Part shown: in pieces, positions 1 to 8,483 of the stretch
How positions within the stretch are numbered: the first letter of the stretch is position 1
Layout of the letters: the number at the start of each line of letters is the position of its first letter
Position numbers and translations under genes: made by a program
The notes under the pieces: generated by a model
What the model was told of the DNA's origin: nothing
The model's database searches: none
Seen by the model: only the letters and a program-made list of their open reading frames with translations
Assembly: GCF_035917675.1 (NCBI RefSeq)
Contig: NZ_CP109104.1
Coordinates: forward strand, 7,378,001 to 7,442,000
Direction: 5' to 3'
DNA: 64,000 nt
Origin: Streptomyces sp. NBC_01775
GTDB taxonomy: Bacteria > Actinomycetota > Actinomycetes > Streptomycetales > Streptomycetaceae

Positions 1-88
1 GTCCCTCGGCGCTGCCGCCGTGCCGCCCGGCGAAGGCGCTGATCTGCTTGGCGAGCCGGGCCGCCCGCCTGCTGTTGTCTGCTGCCAT
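1..88 (-). CDS. partial hypothetical protein (N-terminus only)
   Basis: An ATG at 88 on the minus strand opens a reading frame that runs without a stop off the left edge of the window. The 29 visible codons begin MAADNSRRAARLAKQ and nearly all end in G or C, as in real genes of this DNA. No strong ribosome-binding site is visible upstream. The peptide is basic and probably helical; I do not recognise the family. It is divergent from the amidohydrolase-like gene at 222. Confidence 0.5.
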   Translation of the reverse strand, partial: MAADNSRRAARLAKQISAFAGRHGGSAEG

Positions 89-221
89 GACGCTGATGCT
101 ACCGGCGGGTAAGCGAACAGGCGAGGGGCCCGAGCTCCCCGTACGGCTGCGGCCCGGCTCCGGCCCGCGACCGCGACCTGAGCGACCTTCGGACGTTAAC
201 CAGCGGGGGAGAGGAGGGCGG

Positions 222-1379
222 ATGGCTGCTGTCTCACGGGAAGCGCTCTCTCGGGCACCGTTCCTCCGCGGACCGATCATCGACCAGTACGCCCGCGGTG
301 TAGTGCACACAGAGCTGGGGCTGCGGACCTTCGAGACCCGGCTGGCGGCGGCCACCCGCTGCGGCACACCGGTGCACGGCACCTTCTACGACAGCCCGCA
401 CGGGCTCGCGCTGCGCCGCTGGTGCCCGCCGCTGCTCGGCCTGGAGCCGCACTGCTCGCCGGTCCGGTATCTGGCACGGCGCCGCGAGCTGGGGGCCTAC
501 GCCGCCTCCCGGGCACTGCTGCGGGGTAGCGGAATCGGCTGCTTCCTGATGGCGGATTCCGGTGGCGCACCGGATGAGGGCCGCGCACCGGATGAGGGCC
601 GCGCACCGGGTGAAGGCTGGGCGACGGGAGAACGCGCCGCACCGGATGAGGACGCGGACGGGGGGCTGTGCTCGCCGGGGGAACTGGCCGCCGCCTCCGG
701 CACGCGGGTGGGCGAAAGCGTCCGGCTGGAGGCGCTGGCCGCGCAGGTCGCCGATACGTCGGGGACCGTGCGCGGCTTCGTCGCCAACGCCGCCGAGGCC
801 CTGTACGGGGCGGCGGAGCGGGCCGTGGCCTTTCTCTGTGAGGCGGCCTTCCTGGAGGGCGAGCCGCCCGGCCCGCAGGAGGTGCACCGGGCGGCGGGCA
901 GATGGCTGCGGACGAGACCCGCCGGGGGAGCGCCGAGCGGGGAGCCCGCGCTGCTGCGCCATCTGGTGTGGAGCGCGCTCGTCACGGGGCGGGCCGTGCA
1001 GCTGCGCTGCGACGATCCAGGGCCGCTGGCCCGCTTTCTGCGGGCGACGGCGGGACGCGGACCGGAGGTGGTCCTGCTGCCCCGGGCCCCGCACCACAGG
1101 GCCGCCGCGCGGCTGGCCGCTGTCTTCCCGCACGTGTACGCGGATGTGGGGCCCTGCCCGGCCGGGACGCTGGCCGAGGCCCCCTTCGGCAAGCTGCTCT
1201 TCTCCTCCGGCGCCCGCACGCTTCCCGAGCTGTACGTCGTGCGGGCGCGTGCCTTCACCGCGGAGATGGAGCGGCTGCTGTCAGGGTGGACGCGCGAGGG
1301 GGTGTGCTCCCGCGTGGACGCCGTCCGAATCGCCGGACGGATCGCTCACGGGAACGCACGCCGGCTCTACCGGCTGTGA
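222..1379 (+). CDS. amidohydrolase-family protein, possibly without its metal ligands
   Basis: 385 residues. ATG 222 is preferred over an upstream TTG because AGGAGG lies 4 bases before it. The sequence resembles the amidohydrolase that commonly sits beside ctaA in Streptomyces (N-terminal PIIDQYARGVVHTELGL, C-terminal PFGKLLFSSGARTLPELYVV). As I recall the family, the first metal-binding segment and a later QLH strand carry histidines; here the corresponding places read DQYARGV and VQLRCDD, so catalysis is doubtful. A Pro/Asp/Glu/Gly insert around residues 115-145 is built from an 18-bp DNA repeat. Its last 13 bases overlap the convergent ctaA gene. The family call is good; the function is unknown. 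Confidence 0.75.
   Translation: MAAVSREALSRAPFLRGPIIDQYARGVVHTELGLRTFETRLAAATRCGTPVHGTFYDSPHGLALRRWCPPLLGLEPHCSPVRYLARRRELGAYAASRALLRGSGIGCFLMADSGGAPDEGRAPDEGRAPGEGWATGERAAPDEDADGGLCSPGELAAASGTRVGESVRLEALAAQVADTSGTVRGFVANAAEALYGAAERAVAFLCEAAFLEGEPPGPQEVHRAAGRWLRTRPAGGAPSGEPALLRHLVWSALVTGRAVQLRCDDPGPLARFLRATAGRGPEVVLLPRAPHHRAAARLAAVFPHVYADVGPCPAGTLAEAPFGKLLFSSGARTLPELYVVRARAFTAEMERLLSGWTREGVCSRVDAVRIAGRIAHGNARRLYRL
565..618 (+). repeat. 18-bp in-frame tandem repeat, 3 copies
   Basis: Copies lie at 565-582, 583-600 and 601-618. The first two are identical (core GCACCGGATGAGG) and the third is diverged. They encode APDEGR-like units in the amidohydrolase-like protein, in a stretch that looks like a disordered insert. 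The 18-bp period keeps the frame. Confidence 0.9.
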
Positions 1380-2440
1380 GCGGGTGAGGCATCCGGTGCT
1401 TCGGGAACTTCCGCTGCATCCGGTTCGACGGGCTTTTCCGCGGCATCCGGTACATCGGATCGCTCCTGGCCGACGGCGGGCGCCGGTACGGTCGCCTTCG
1501 CGGTCTGTGGCAGCCCGCGCTCCCGCATCGACATCAGCACGCGCAGTGCGCCGACCCACACCACCGTCGAGCCCAGCAGGTGCAGCGCGACGAGGACCTC
1601 CGGCATGTCAGTGAAGTACTGGACGTAGCCGATGACGCCCTGCGCGAGCAGGACGAGCAGGAAGGTGCGGGTGGCCCGCCGGGGCCCGGCGGGCGCGTCG
1701 ACGGCGCGCAGGACGAACCACAGCGCCAGCGTCAGCACGATCACGATCCAGGCGAAGGCGCCGTGCGTCTGCGCGGCCAGCTTCACCTCGATGGGCATGC
1801 GCGGGACCTCGCTGCTGTCGCCCGCGTGCGGCCCCGCGCCGGTGACGACGGTGCCCGCGGCGACGAGGAGGCCCGAGAAGACGACCAGCACGGCCGCCAG
1901 CTTCTTGACCGGCTTGCCGACCAGCGGCCTGGGCGGGGTGTCGCCCTCGCGGACGCGCATCCAGGTCAAGGCGGTGACGGTCAGCAACGCCATGGCCGCC
2001 AGGAAGTGCCCGGCGACGGTGTAGGGGTTCAGCTCGGTGAGCACGGTGATCCCGCCGACCACGCCGTTGCTCATCACCAGCCAGAACTGCGACCAGGCGA
2101 GCTTGCTGAGGCCCCGGCGCGCCGGCTTGGCGGAGCGCACCGCGATGATCGTCCAGCCGACGGCGGCCGAGAGCACCCACGTCAGCATCCGGTTGCTGAA
2201 TTCGATCGCGCCGTGGATGCCCATCTCCGAGGTGGCCGTCAGGCTCTCGCTGCTGCACTTGGGCCACGTCTCGCATCCCAGCCCCGAGCCGGTGAGCCGC
2301 ACGGCCCCGCCCGTCAGCACGATGAAGACACTCATCAAGAGCGCGGAGGAGGCCGCGCGCTGGAGAGTGCGCTGCGTGGGCGTCCAGCGCGCGGCGATGT
2401 ACGCGATGGGGTTACGTACGACTTCGAGCAGATTCGGCAC
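1367..2440 (-). CDS. ctaA: haem A synthase (COX15/CtaA)
   Basis: 357 residues from GTG 2440. CtaA converts haem O to haem A in the membrane for aa3-type cytochrome oxidase. About eight hydrophobic segments are visible. Conserved histidines appear in IHGAIEFSNR, AGHFLAAM, QTHGAFAW and LHLLGSTVVW, matching the four haem ligands of the family. The first external loop has the CETWPKC cysteine pair of Bacillus/actinobacterial CtaA. The C-terminal 30 residues are an acidic tail of 9-residue units beginning PDA, encoded by a 27-bp repeat with GCATCCGGT at 1389, 1416 and 1443; it looks dispensable. It converges on the amidohydrolase-like gene with a 13-base overlap. Confidence 0.95.
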   Translation of the reverse strand: MPNLLEVVRNPIAYIAARWTPTQRTLQRAASSALLMSVFIVLTGGAVRLTGSGLGCETWPKCSSESLTATSEMGIHGAIEFSNRMLTWVLSAAVGWTIIAVRSAKPARRGLSKLAWSQFWLVMSNGVVGGITVLTELNPYTVAGHFLAAMALLTVTALTWMRVREGDTPPRPLVGKPVKKLAAVLVVFSGLLVAAGTVVTGAGPHAGDSSEVPRMPIEVKLAAQTHGAFAWIVIVLTLALWFVLRAVDAPAGPRRATRTFLLVLLAQGVIGYVQYFTDMPEVLVALHLLGSTVVWVGALRVLMSMRERGLPQTAKATVPAPAVGQERSDVPDAAEKPVEPDAAEVPEAPDASPAHSR

Positions 2441-2518
2441 GGAGACATCGTAGGGCGCCGCTTGTGCGCGCTTTCACGAGGGGCCCGCCGGAACGCCTTT
2501 CCCCTGCGGAGCCCGGAC

Positions 2519-2597
2519 TTGCTCCCACGTGAGCCCGGGTTACTGTCACTTGAAGCCGGGCTACTCCCACTTGAGCTGCTACTCCCACTTGAAGAAG
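2519..2597 (-). repeat. about 21-bp tandem repeat over the end of the ABC permease gene
   Basis: CAC triplets recur at 2526, 2547, 2568 and 2586 (spacing 21, 21, 18). Read on the minus strand, the units resemble CTTCAAGTGGGAGTAG, the final codons and stop of the permease, and successive copies contain TAG, TAG and TAA. The real stop is at 2579-2581 and the other copies follow it. The rest of 2441-2578 is this array plus the leader of ctaA. Confidence 0.85.
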
Positions 2598-3349
2598 CGC
2601 GCGGCGGTGCCCAGGCCGAGCACGGCCCAGACCGCCAGGATCGCCAGGTCGCCCCACGGAACGCCGGCGCCGTGCTGGAGCACGTCGCGCAGCCCGTCCG
2701 AGAGCGCGGAGATGGGCAGCAGGTGCAGCACGTCCTGTGCGGGGCCGGGGAACTTGTCCAGCGGGACGACGACGCCGCCGCCGACCAGCAGCAGGATGAA
2801 GAGGAGGTTGGCGCCCGCGAGGGTCGCCTCGGCCTTCAGCGTCCCCGCCATGAGCAGGCCGAGCCCGGAGAAGGTCGCCGTGCCCAGCAGGAGCAGGAGC
2901 ACCACCGTGGCCGGATTCCCGTGCGGCGACCAGCCCAGCGCGAAGGCGACGACGCTCAGCAACGCCACCTGGAGCACCTCGATGACCAGGACGGAGCAGG
3001 TCTTCGCCGTCATCAGGCCCCAGCGGGGCAGCGGGGAGGCGCCCAGCCGCTTCAGCACGCCGTAGCGGCGCTCGAAGCCGGTGGAGATGGCCTGTCCGGT
3101 GAAGGCCGTGGACAGCACGGCCAGCGCCAGGATGCCGGGCGCCAGGAAGTCGACCCGTGAGCCCTTGCCGGTGTCGACGATGTCGACGGCGCCGAAGAGC
3201 ACCAGCAGCAGCGTCGGGATGATGACGGTCAGCAGCAGCTGCTCGCCGTTGCGCAGCAGCGTCCGCGTCTCCAGCGTCGCCTGTGCCCGCACCATTCGCC
3301 CCAGCGGCGCGGCGCCGGGCGCGGGTGCGTACGTCCCGTGAGCGCTCAT
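2579..3349 (-). CDS. ABC-2 type transporter permease
   Basis: 256 residues from ATG 3349. Six hydrophobic segments and the layout of an ABC-2 exporter permease are visible, including the ERRYGVLKRLGASPLPRWGL cytoplasmic segment typical of drug/lipid exporters. It partners the ATPase encoded just upstream; ancestrally the two genes probably overlapped as ATGA, but duplicated copies of the ATPase gene end now separate them. The substrate cannot be read from the sequence. The pair sits between ctaA and sufR, which is a common Streptomyces arrangement. Confidence 0.9.
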   Translation of the reverse strand: MSAHGTYAPAPGAAPLGRMVRAQATLETRTLLRNGEQLLLTVIIPTLLLVLFGAVDIVDTGKGSRVDFLAPGILALAVLSTAFTGQAISTGFERRYGVLKRLGASPLPRWGLMTAKTCSVLVIEVLQVALLSVVAFALGWSPHGNPATVVLLLLLGTATFSGLGLLMAGTLKAEATLAGANLLFILLLVGGGVVVPLDKFPGPAQDVLHLLPISALSDGLRDVLQHGAGVPWGDLAILAVWAVLGLGTAARFFKWE

Positions 3350-3557
3350 GACCGCAGCTCCTTCCCCGTCAGCTCCAGGCTGCGTTTCCCCGGGGGGCGA
3401 CCCCCGGACCCCCGGCCGGGGCAGGCGTACCGCCTCATGACCGCAGCTCCTTCCCCGTCAGCTCCAGGCTGCGTTTCCCCGGGGGGCGACCCCCGGACCC
3501 CCGGCCGGGGCAGGCGTACCGCCTCATGACCGCAGCTCCTTCCCCGTCAGCTCCAGG
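3345..3557 (-). repeat. 89-bp tandem duplication between ABC ATPase and permease genes
   Basis: The segment starting CTCATGACCGCAGCTCC occurs at 3345, 3434 and 3523, exactly 89 bp apart. The first two copies are complete (89 bp) and the third is the genuine end of the ATPase gene, matching for about 35 bp. Each full unit holds the last codons and stop of the ATPase plus a GC-rich segment with alternating runs of C and G that can fold. The result is two spare copies of the ATPase C-terminal codons in the intergenic space. Confidence 0.97.
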
Positions 3558-4450
3558 AAGACGTCCTCAAGGGTTCGGCGCTCCACCGAGATGCGGTCGG
3601 GCAGGACGCCGTTCTGCGCGCACCAGGAGGTGACGGTTGCGAGCAGTTGGGGGTCGACCGTGCCGGTCAGGCGGTAGCTTCCCGGGCTCAGCTCGATCGC
3701 CGCGGTCCCGGAAGGGAGGGCCTTCAGCAGGGAGTTGAGGTCGAGGCCGGGCCGGCCTCCGAAGCGCAGGGTGTTCTCCGCGCCGCCCTTGCACAGCTCC
3801 TCGGGCGAGCCCTGGGCGATGACCTTGCCGCCGTCGACGATCGCCACGTCGTCGGACAGCTCCTCGGCCTCCTCCATGTGGTGCGTGGTCAGCAGCACCG
3901 TCACGCCGTCCGCGCGCAGGTCGCGCACCAGGTCCCAGGTGGCGTGCCGGGCCTGGGGGTCCAGACCCGCCGTCGGCTCGTCCAGGAAGACCAGCTCGGG
4001 GCGGCCGACCAGGGCCAGTGCGAGCGCGAGCCGCTGCTGCTGGCCGCCGGAGAGCCTGCGGTAGGGCGTACGGCCGCAGCTGCCCAGCCCGAGCCGTTCG
4101 ATCAGCGCGGGCACCTCCAGCGGGTGCGCGTGCAGGGTCGCCATGTGGCGGAGCGTCTCCTCCGCACGGGCCGTGGGGTAGATTCCGCCGCTTTGGAGCA
4201 TCACCCCGATACGGGGGCGCAGCTCGGAGCCCTGAGTGACCGGGTCGAGGCCGAGGACCCGCACGGTCCCGGCATCCGGGCGCCGGTAGCCCTCGCAGGT
4301 CTCGATGGTGGTGGTCTTACCCGCTCCATTGGGGCCCAGGAAGGCGGTGACGGTGCCGCGCGCGACGGTCAGGTCGAGTGCGTCGACGGCGGTCTTGCTT
4401 CCGTACCTCTTCACCAGCCCGGCGACCTCCACAGCCGCTGAACTTCGCAT
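3524..4450 (-). CDS. ABC transporter ATP-binding protein
   Basis: 308 residues. Walker A GPNGAGKTT near residue 39, Q-loop, signature LSGGQQQRLALALAL, Walker B LVFLDEPTAGLDP and the H-loop TTHHMEEAEEL identify a DrrA/CcmA-like exporter ATPase with a C-terminal extension. It energises the permease encoded downstream on the same strand. It is divergent from sufR, and an iron-box-like sequence lies between them. Its terminal codons are duplicated twice downstream of the stop. Confidence 0.95.
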   Translation of the reverse strand: MRSSAAVEVAGLVKRYGSKTAVDALDLTVARGTVTAFLGPNGAGKTTTIETCEGYRRPDAGTVRVLGLDPVTQGSELRPRIGVMLQSGGIYPTARAEETLRHMATLHAHPLEVPALIERLGLGSCGRTPYRRLSGGQQQRLALALALVGRPELVFLDEPTAGLDPQARHATWDLVRDLRADGVTVLLTTHHMEEAEELSDDVAIVDGGKVIAQGSPEELCKGGAENTLRFGGRPGLDLNSLLKALPSGTAAIELSPGSYRLTGTVDPQLLATVTSWCAQNGVLPDRISVERRTLEDVFLELTGKELRS

Positions 4451-4528
4451 GCCAGGCAGTCTAAGGAGCCGTACGCCGGCTCCTTCCCCGGGGCCGGGGC
4501 CGGGGCGGCCGACCGCCAGGTCTGCTAC

Positions 4529-4547
4529 TTAGGTCTGCCTTACGTGA
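4529..4547. promoter_or_regulatory. candidate iron box (IdeR/DmdR-type operator)
   Basis: TTAGGTCTGCCTTACGTGA matches 13 of 19 positions of the actinobacterial iron-box consensus TTAGGTTAGGCTAACCTAA as I remember it, with an intact left half. It lies in the divergent region between the ABC ATPase gene (start 4450) and sufR (start 4616). Iron-dependent control would make sense for a suf operon, but this is a consensus match only. Confidence 0.42.
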
Positions 4548-4602
4548 TACACCCCATTGCGGCTGGTCATGGGCACCGCTTGCCGGGTCCGCCGGAATTA
4601 AG

Positions 4603-4616
4603 CAACAATGGCGTTG
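4603..4616 (+). promoter_or_regulatory. SufR operator (CAAC-N6-GTTG) over the sufR start
   Basis: CAAC at 4603-4606 and GTTG at 4613-4616 form the perfect CAAC-N6-GTTG inverted repeat reported as the high-affinity SufR site in cyanobacteria. The last G is the first base of the sufR GTG codon. A possible -35 TTGCCG at 4580-4585 places the -10/+1 region in this element, so bound SufR would block initiation. The transcript would then be almost leaderless. Confidence 0.72.
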
Positions 4617-5449
4617 TGAAAAAGAGGGACGAGGCTCGGGAGGACCGCACGATGGCCGCACAGGCCACCGGCGGCTCAGCCGTGCCCGCGCCCCAGGATG
4701 AACAGAACGGCACGAGGGACAGGGTCGCCCGCTCCATTCTCGACCACGGCCCGTCCACAGCGGCCGAGCTGGCGCTGCGCCTGGAGCTGACCCAGGCGGC
4801 CGTCCGCAGGCATCTGGACGCGCTCGCGGCCGAGGGTGTCGTGGAGCCCCGTGAGAAGCGGGTCTACGGCTCCCGGGGCAGGGGCCGCCCCGCCAAGGTC
4901 TTCGCCCTGACGGACTGCGGCCGGGACGCCTTCGACCAGGCATACGACCAGCTCGCGGCCGACGCCCTCCGGTGGATCGCCCAGACCGCCGGAGGAGGCG
5001 AGGTCGGAGAGGCCGCAGTGGCGGCCTTCGCCCGCGCCCGGATCGCGGCACAGGCCGAGAAGTACCACGCGGCGCTGGAGAGCGCCGCGCCCGAAGACCG
5101 CACCAGGGCGCTGGCCGAGGCCTTGACGCAGGACGGGTACGCTGCCACGGCGCGCGCCGCGCCCGCCCAGGCGGGCGAGCAGCTGTGCCAGCACCACTGC
5201 CCGGTGGCGCACACCGCCGAGCAGTTCCCGCAGCTCTGCGAGGCGGAGACCGAGGTCTTCTCCCGTCTGCTCGGAACCCACGTCCAGCGCCTGGCGACCA
5301 TCGCCCACGGGGACGGGGTGTGCACCACCTTCATTCCCGGAGCGCAGCCGAAGCCCTCGGCGAGCTCAGCAAGCCCCTCGAAGACCAGCAACGCCAGCAC
5401 CACCAGCAACGCCACCAAAGCGAACCAGGCCGGGAGGAACCCCGCATGA
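4616..5449 (+). CDS. sufR: SufR, Fe-S-sensing repressor of the suf operon
   Basis: 277 residues from GTG 4616 (VKKRDEARE); ATG 4652 is an alternative. An N-terminal winged-helix domain ([20 protein letters not shown], then [13 protein letters not shown]) is followed by a linker and a C-terminal cysteine cluster (C191, C195, C208) like the Fe-S ligands of SufR. Family members hold a cluster and repress their own operon when Fe-S supply is sufficient. The C-terminal tail is rich in Ser, Thr and Asn. The stop overlaps the sufB start as ATGA, so the two are translationally coupled. The operator on its own start codon suggests autoregulation. Confidence 0.92.
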   Translation: MKKRDEAREDRTMAAQATGGSAVPAPQDEQNGTRDRVARSILDHGPSTAAELALRLELTQAAVRRHLDALAAEGVVEPREKRVYGSRGRGRPAKVFALTDCGRDAFDQAYDQLAADALRWIAQTAGGGEVGEAAVAAFARARIAAQAEKYHAALESAAPEDRTRALAEALTQDGYAATARAAPAQAGEQLCQHHCPVAHTAEQFPQLCEAETEVFSRLLGTHVQRLATIAHGDGVCTTFIPGAQPKPSASSASPSKTSNASTTSNATKANQAGRNPA

Positions 5450-6867
5450 CCGCTCCTACAGAGACTGCTCACCCCGAGCTCGACGGGCTGGGCAAGTACG
5501 AGTACGGCTGGGCCGACTCCGACGCCGCGGGCGCCGCAGCCAAGCGGGGCCTGTCCGAGGACGTCGTCCGCGACATCTCCGGCAAGAAGAACGAGCCCGA
5601 CTGGATGCTGAAGCTGCGGCTCAAGGGCCACAAGCTCTTCCAGAAGAAGCCCATGCCGAACTGGGGCTCGGACCTGTCGGGCATCGACTTCGACAACATC
5701 AAGTACTTCGTACGGTCCACGGAGAAGCAGGCCCAGTCCTGGGAGGACCTCCCCGAGGACATCAAGAACACCTACGACAAGCTCGGCATCCCCGAGGCGG
5801 AGAAGCAGCGCCTGGTCGCCGGTGTCGCCGCGCAGTACGAGTCCGAGGTCGTCTACCACCAGATCCGCGAGGACCTGGAGGAGAAGGGTGTCCTCTTCCT
5901 GGACACCGACACGGCCCTGCGTGAGCACCCGGAGCTGTTCCAGGAGCACTTCGGCACCGTCATCCCGGCCGGTGACAACAAGTTCGCCGCGCTGAACACC
6001 GCGGTGTGGTCCGGCGGCTCCTTCATCTACGTCCCGCCGGGCGTGCACGTCGACATCCCGCTCCAGGCCTACTTCCGGATCAACACCGAGAACATGGGCC
6101 AGTTCGAGCGGACGCTGATCATCGTCGACGAGGACGCGTACGTGCACTACGTCGAGGGCTGCACCGCGCCGATCTACGACTCGGACTCGCTGCACTCGGC
6201 CGTCGTCGAGATCATCGTCAAGAAGGGCGGCCGTTGCCGCTACACGACGATCCAGAACTGGTCGAACAACGTCTACAACCTGGTCACCAAGCGTGCCGTC
6301 GCCTACGAGGGCGCCACGATGGAGTGGGTCGACGGCAACCTCGGCTCCAAGGTGACGATGAAGTACCCGGCGGTCTACCTCATGGGTGAGCACGCCAAGG
6401 GCGAGACGCTGTCCGTCGCCTTCGCCGGCGAGGGCCAGCACCAGGACGCCGGCGCCAAGATGGTGCACATGGCGCCCCGCACCTCCTCCAACATCGTCTC
6501 CAAGTCGGTGGCCCGCGGCGGTGGCCGTACCTCCTACCGCGGTCTGATCGAGATCGGCGAGGGCGCGGAGGGCTCGAAGTCCAACGTGCTGTGCGACGCG
6601 CTGCTGGTGGACACCATCTCGCGCTCCGACACCTACCCCTACGTCGACGTCCGCGAGGACGACGTGACGATGGGCCACGAGGCCACGGTCTCCAAGGTGA
6701 GCGACGACCAGCTCTTCTACCTGATGAGCCGCGGTCTGTCCGAGGACGAGGCGATGGCGATGATCGTGCGCGGCTTCGTCGAGCCGATCGCCAAGGAGCT
6801 GCCCATGGAGTACGCGCTGGAGCTGAACCGGTTGATCGAGCTCCAGATGGAAGGGGCGGTGGGCTGA
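5446..6867 (+). CDS. sufB: Fe-S cluster assembly scaffold SufB
   Basis: 473 residues from ATG 5446; the frame is open upstream but that part belongs to the antisense/sufR region. SufB is the scaffold subunit of the cytosolic SufBC2D complex on which clusters are built. Family landmarks include [13 protein letters not shown], the beta-helix core, the conserved cysteine in NVLCDALL (about residue 383) and the C-terminal [16 protein letters not shown] block shared with SufD. Length is typical. It is the second gene of the operon; 62 bp separate it from sufD. Confidence 0.97.
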   Translation: MTAPTETAHPELDGLGKYEYGWADSDAAGAAAKRGLSEDVVRDISGKKNEPDWMLKLRLKGHKLFQKKPMPNWGSDLSGIDFDNIKYFVRSTEKQAQSWEDLPEDIKNTYDKLGIPEAEKQRLVAGVAAQYESEVVYHQIREDLEEKGVLFLDTDTALREHPELFQEHFGTVIPAGDNKFAALNTAVWSGGSFIYVPPGVHVDIPLQAYFRINTENMGQFERTLIIVDEDAYVHYVEGCTAPIYDSDSLHSAVVEIIVKKGGRCRYTTIQNWSNNVYNLVTKRAVAYEGATMEWVDGNLGSKVTMKYPAVYLMGEHAKGETLSVAFAGEGQHQDAGAKMVHMAPRTSSNIVSKSVARGGGRTSYRGLIEIGEGAEGSKSNVLCDALLVDTISRSDTYPYVDVREDDVTMGHEATVSKVSDDQLFYLMSRGLSEDEAMAMIVRGFVEPIAKELPMEYALELNRLIELQMEGAVG

Positions 6868-6929
6868 CCCCCGGCCGCACCACGCACCCCAACCCCTTTT
6901 GAGCGAAGAAAGCGAGCAACACGACAGCC

Positions 6930-8153
6930 ATGGCTGAGGCCCAGAACTCCTCCGAGGACCTCCGACAAGCTCCGGTCCAGGGGGGACCCCTATCGGTCGG
7001 TTCGAACACCACCGGAGCGATCGCGGTGGCCGCGGAGTCCACCACCGCCACGAGGATGAGCGCGCCGCCGTCCTTCGACGTGGCGGACTTCCCGGTGCCG
7101 CACGGCCGCGAGGAGGAGTGGCGGTTCACTCCTCTGGAGCGGCTGAAGGGCCTGCACGACGGTACGGCGCAGGCGTCCGGCTCGGTCAAGACCGAGGTGT
7201 CGGCGCCCGACGGCGTCACCGTCGAGACGGTCTCCCGGGACGACGCGCGCGTCGGCCGGGCCGGCAAGCCGGTCGACCGGGTCGCGGCCCAGGCGTTCTC
7301 CGCCTTCGAGAAGGCGTCGGTCATCACCGTGCCCAAGGACGCGGTCCTGGCCGAGCCGGTGCGGGTCAGCCTGCACGGCGAGGGCGGGGTCACCTACGGG
7401 CACACCGTCTTCGACATCGGCGCCTTCGCCGAGGCCGTCATCGTCATCGACCACACCGGTGACACCGTGCGCTCGGCCAACGTCGAGTTCGTCCTCGGTG
7501 ACGGCGCCAAGCTCACCGTCGTCTCCGTGCAGGACTGGGACGACAGCGCGGTGCACTGCTCGCAGCACAACGCGCTGGTGGGCCGCGACGCGACGTTCAA
7601 GTCGGTCGTGGTCACCTTCGGCGGCGACGTCGTCCGGCTCAGCCCGCGCGTCAGCTACGGCGGCCCCGGCGGCGAGGCCGAGCTGTACGGCCTGTACTTC
7701 ACCGACAGCGGCCAGCACCAGGAGCACCGTCTCCTCGTCGACCACGACACGCCCAACTGCCGCAGCAACGTGGCGTACAAGGGCGCGCTCCAGGGCGAGG
7801 ACGCGCACGCGGTGTGGATCGGTGACGTGCTCATCCAGGCGGGTGCCACCGGCACCGACACCTACGAGCTGAACCGCAACCTGGTGCTCACCGACGGCGC
7901 CCGCGTCGACTCGGTGCCCAACCTGGAGATCGAGACCGGCGAGATCGTCGGCGCCGGCCACGCCTCGGCGACCGGCCGGTTCGACGACGAGCAGCTGTTC
8001 TACCTGATGGCGCGCGGCATCTCCGAGCGCGAGGCGCGCCGGCTGGTCGTACGCGGCTTCTTCGCCGAGCTCGTTCAGCAGATCGGGCTGCCCGACCTGG
8101 AGGAGCGGCTCATCACGCGGATCGAGACCGAGCTGGAGGCGTCGGTCTCATGA
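6930..8153 (+). CDS. sufD: Fe-S cluster assembly protein SufD
   Basis: 407 residues. The SufD partner of SufB has the same beta-helix fold and C-terminal FDDEQLFYLMARGISE block; the conserved histidine used in cluster assembly is in GAGHASATG (about residue 344). The ATG at 6930 has only a weak upstream purine tract. Residues 6-25 are an odd Ser/Gln/Gly/Pro stretch encoded by DNA containing GGTCC-N5-GGACC, which looks like an inserted intergenic repeat; the normal-looking protein resumes at TTGAIAVAAESTTATRM. It overlaps the Rieske gene by four bases (ATGA). Confidence 0.96.
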   Translation: MAEAQNSSEDLRQAPVQGGPLSVGSNTTGAIAVAAESTTATRMSAPPSFDVADFPVPHGREEEWRFTPLERLKGLHDGTAQASGSVKTEVSAPDGVTVETVSRDDARVGRAGKPVDRVAAQAFSAFEKASVITVPKDAVLAEPVRVSLHGEGGVTYGHTVFDIGAFAEAVIVIDHTGDTVRSANVEFVLGDGAKLTVVSVQDWDDSAVHCSQHNALVGRDATFKSVVVTFGGDVVRLSPRVSYGGPGGEAELYGLYFTDSGQHQEHRLLVDHDTPNCRSNVAYKGALQGEDAHAVWIGDVLIQAGATGTDTYELNRNLVLTDGARVDSVPNLEIETGEIVGAGHASATGRFDDEQLFYLMARGISEREARRLVVRGFFAELVQQIGLPDLEERLITRIETELEASVS

Positions 8154-8476
8154 GCGAGGAGAGCTTCGTGCGCGCCACGGCGCTGAGCGACCTTGAGGAG
8201 GACACCCCGGTGCGGGTGGAGCTGGGCGGCGTCCCGGTCTCCGTCGTCCGCACGGAGGAGGGGGTGTTCGCGATCAACGACATCTGCTCGCACGCCAACG
8301 TCTCGCTCTCCGAGGGCGAGGTGGAGGATTGCACCATCGAGTGCTGGCTGCACGGCTCGCGCTTCGACCTGCGGACCGGCAAGCCCTCCGGGCTGCCCGC
8401 CACCCGGCCGGTCCCCGTATACCCCGTAAAGATCGAAGGGGACGATGTTCTCGTCTCCGTCACACAGGAGTCCTGA
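8150..8476 (+). CDS. Rieske [2Fe-2S] ferredoxin of the suf operon
   Basis: 108 residues. The Rieske cluster motif is complete: C46-x-H48 and C65-x2-H68 (ICSHANV and CWLHG). It is a small single-domain NirD/BphA3-like ferredoxin. Its place between sufD and sufC is conserved in actinobacteria, and an electron-transfer role in cluster assembly is plausible but inferred. The start overlaps the sufD stop and sufC begins 7 bp downstream. Confidence 0.95.
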   Translation: MSEESFVRATALSDLEEDTPVRVELGGVPVSVVRTEEGVFAINDICSHANVSLSEGEVEDCTIECWLHGSRFDLRTGKPSGLPATRPVPVYPVKIEGDDVLVSVTQES

Positions 8477-8483
8477 AGTCCCC

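Noticed and set aside
48..221. An N-terminal extension of the amidohydrolase-like protein from a TTG
   Set aside because: The strong AGGAGG before ATG 222 and the odd Arg/Pro-rich extension argue against it; the stretch also overlaps the divergent partial gene.
3390..3520. Short ORFs within the 89-bp repeats
   Set aside because: They simply repeat the same codons and arise from the duplication.
4972..5445. Open frame upstream of sufB in the same frame
   Set aside because: It lies over sufR in another frame, is Arg/Gly-rich nonsense, and ATG 5446 overlaps the sufR stop in the expected way.
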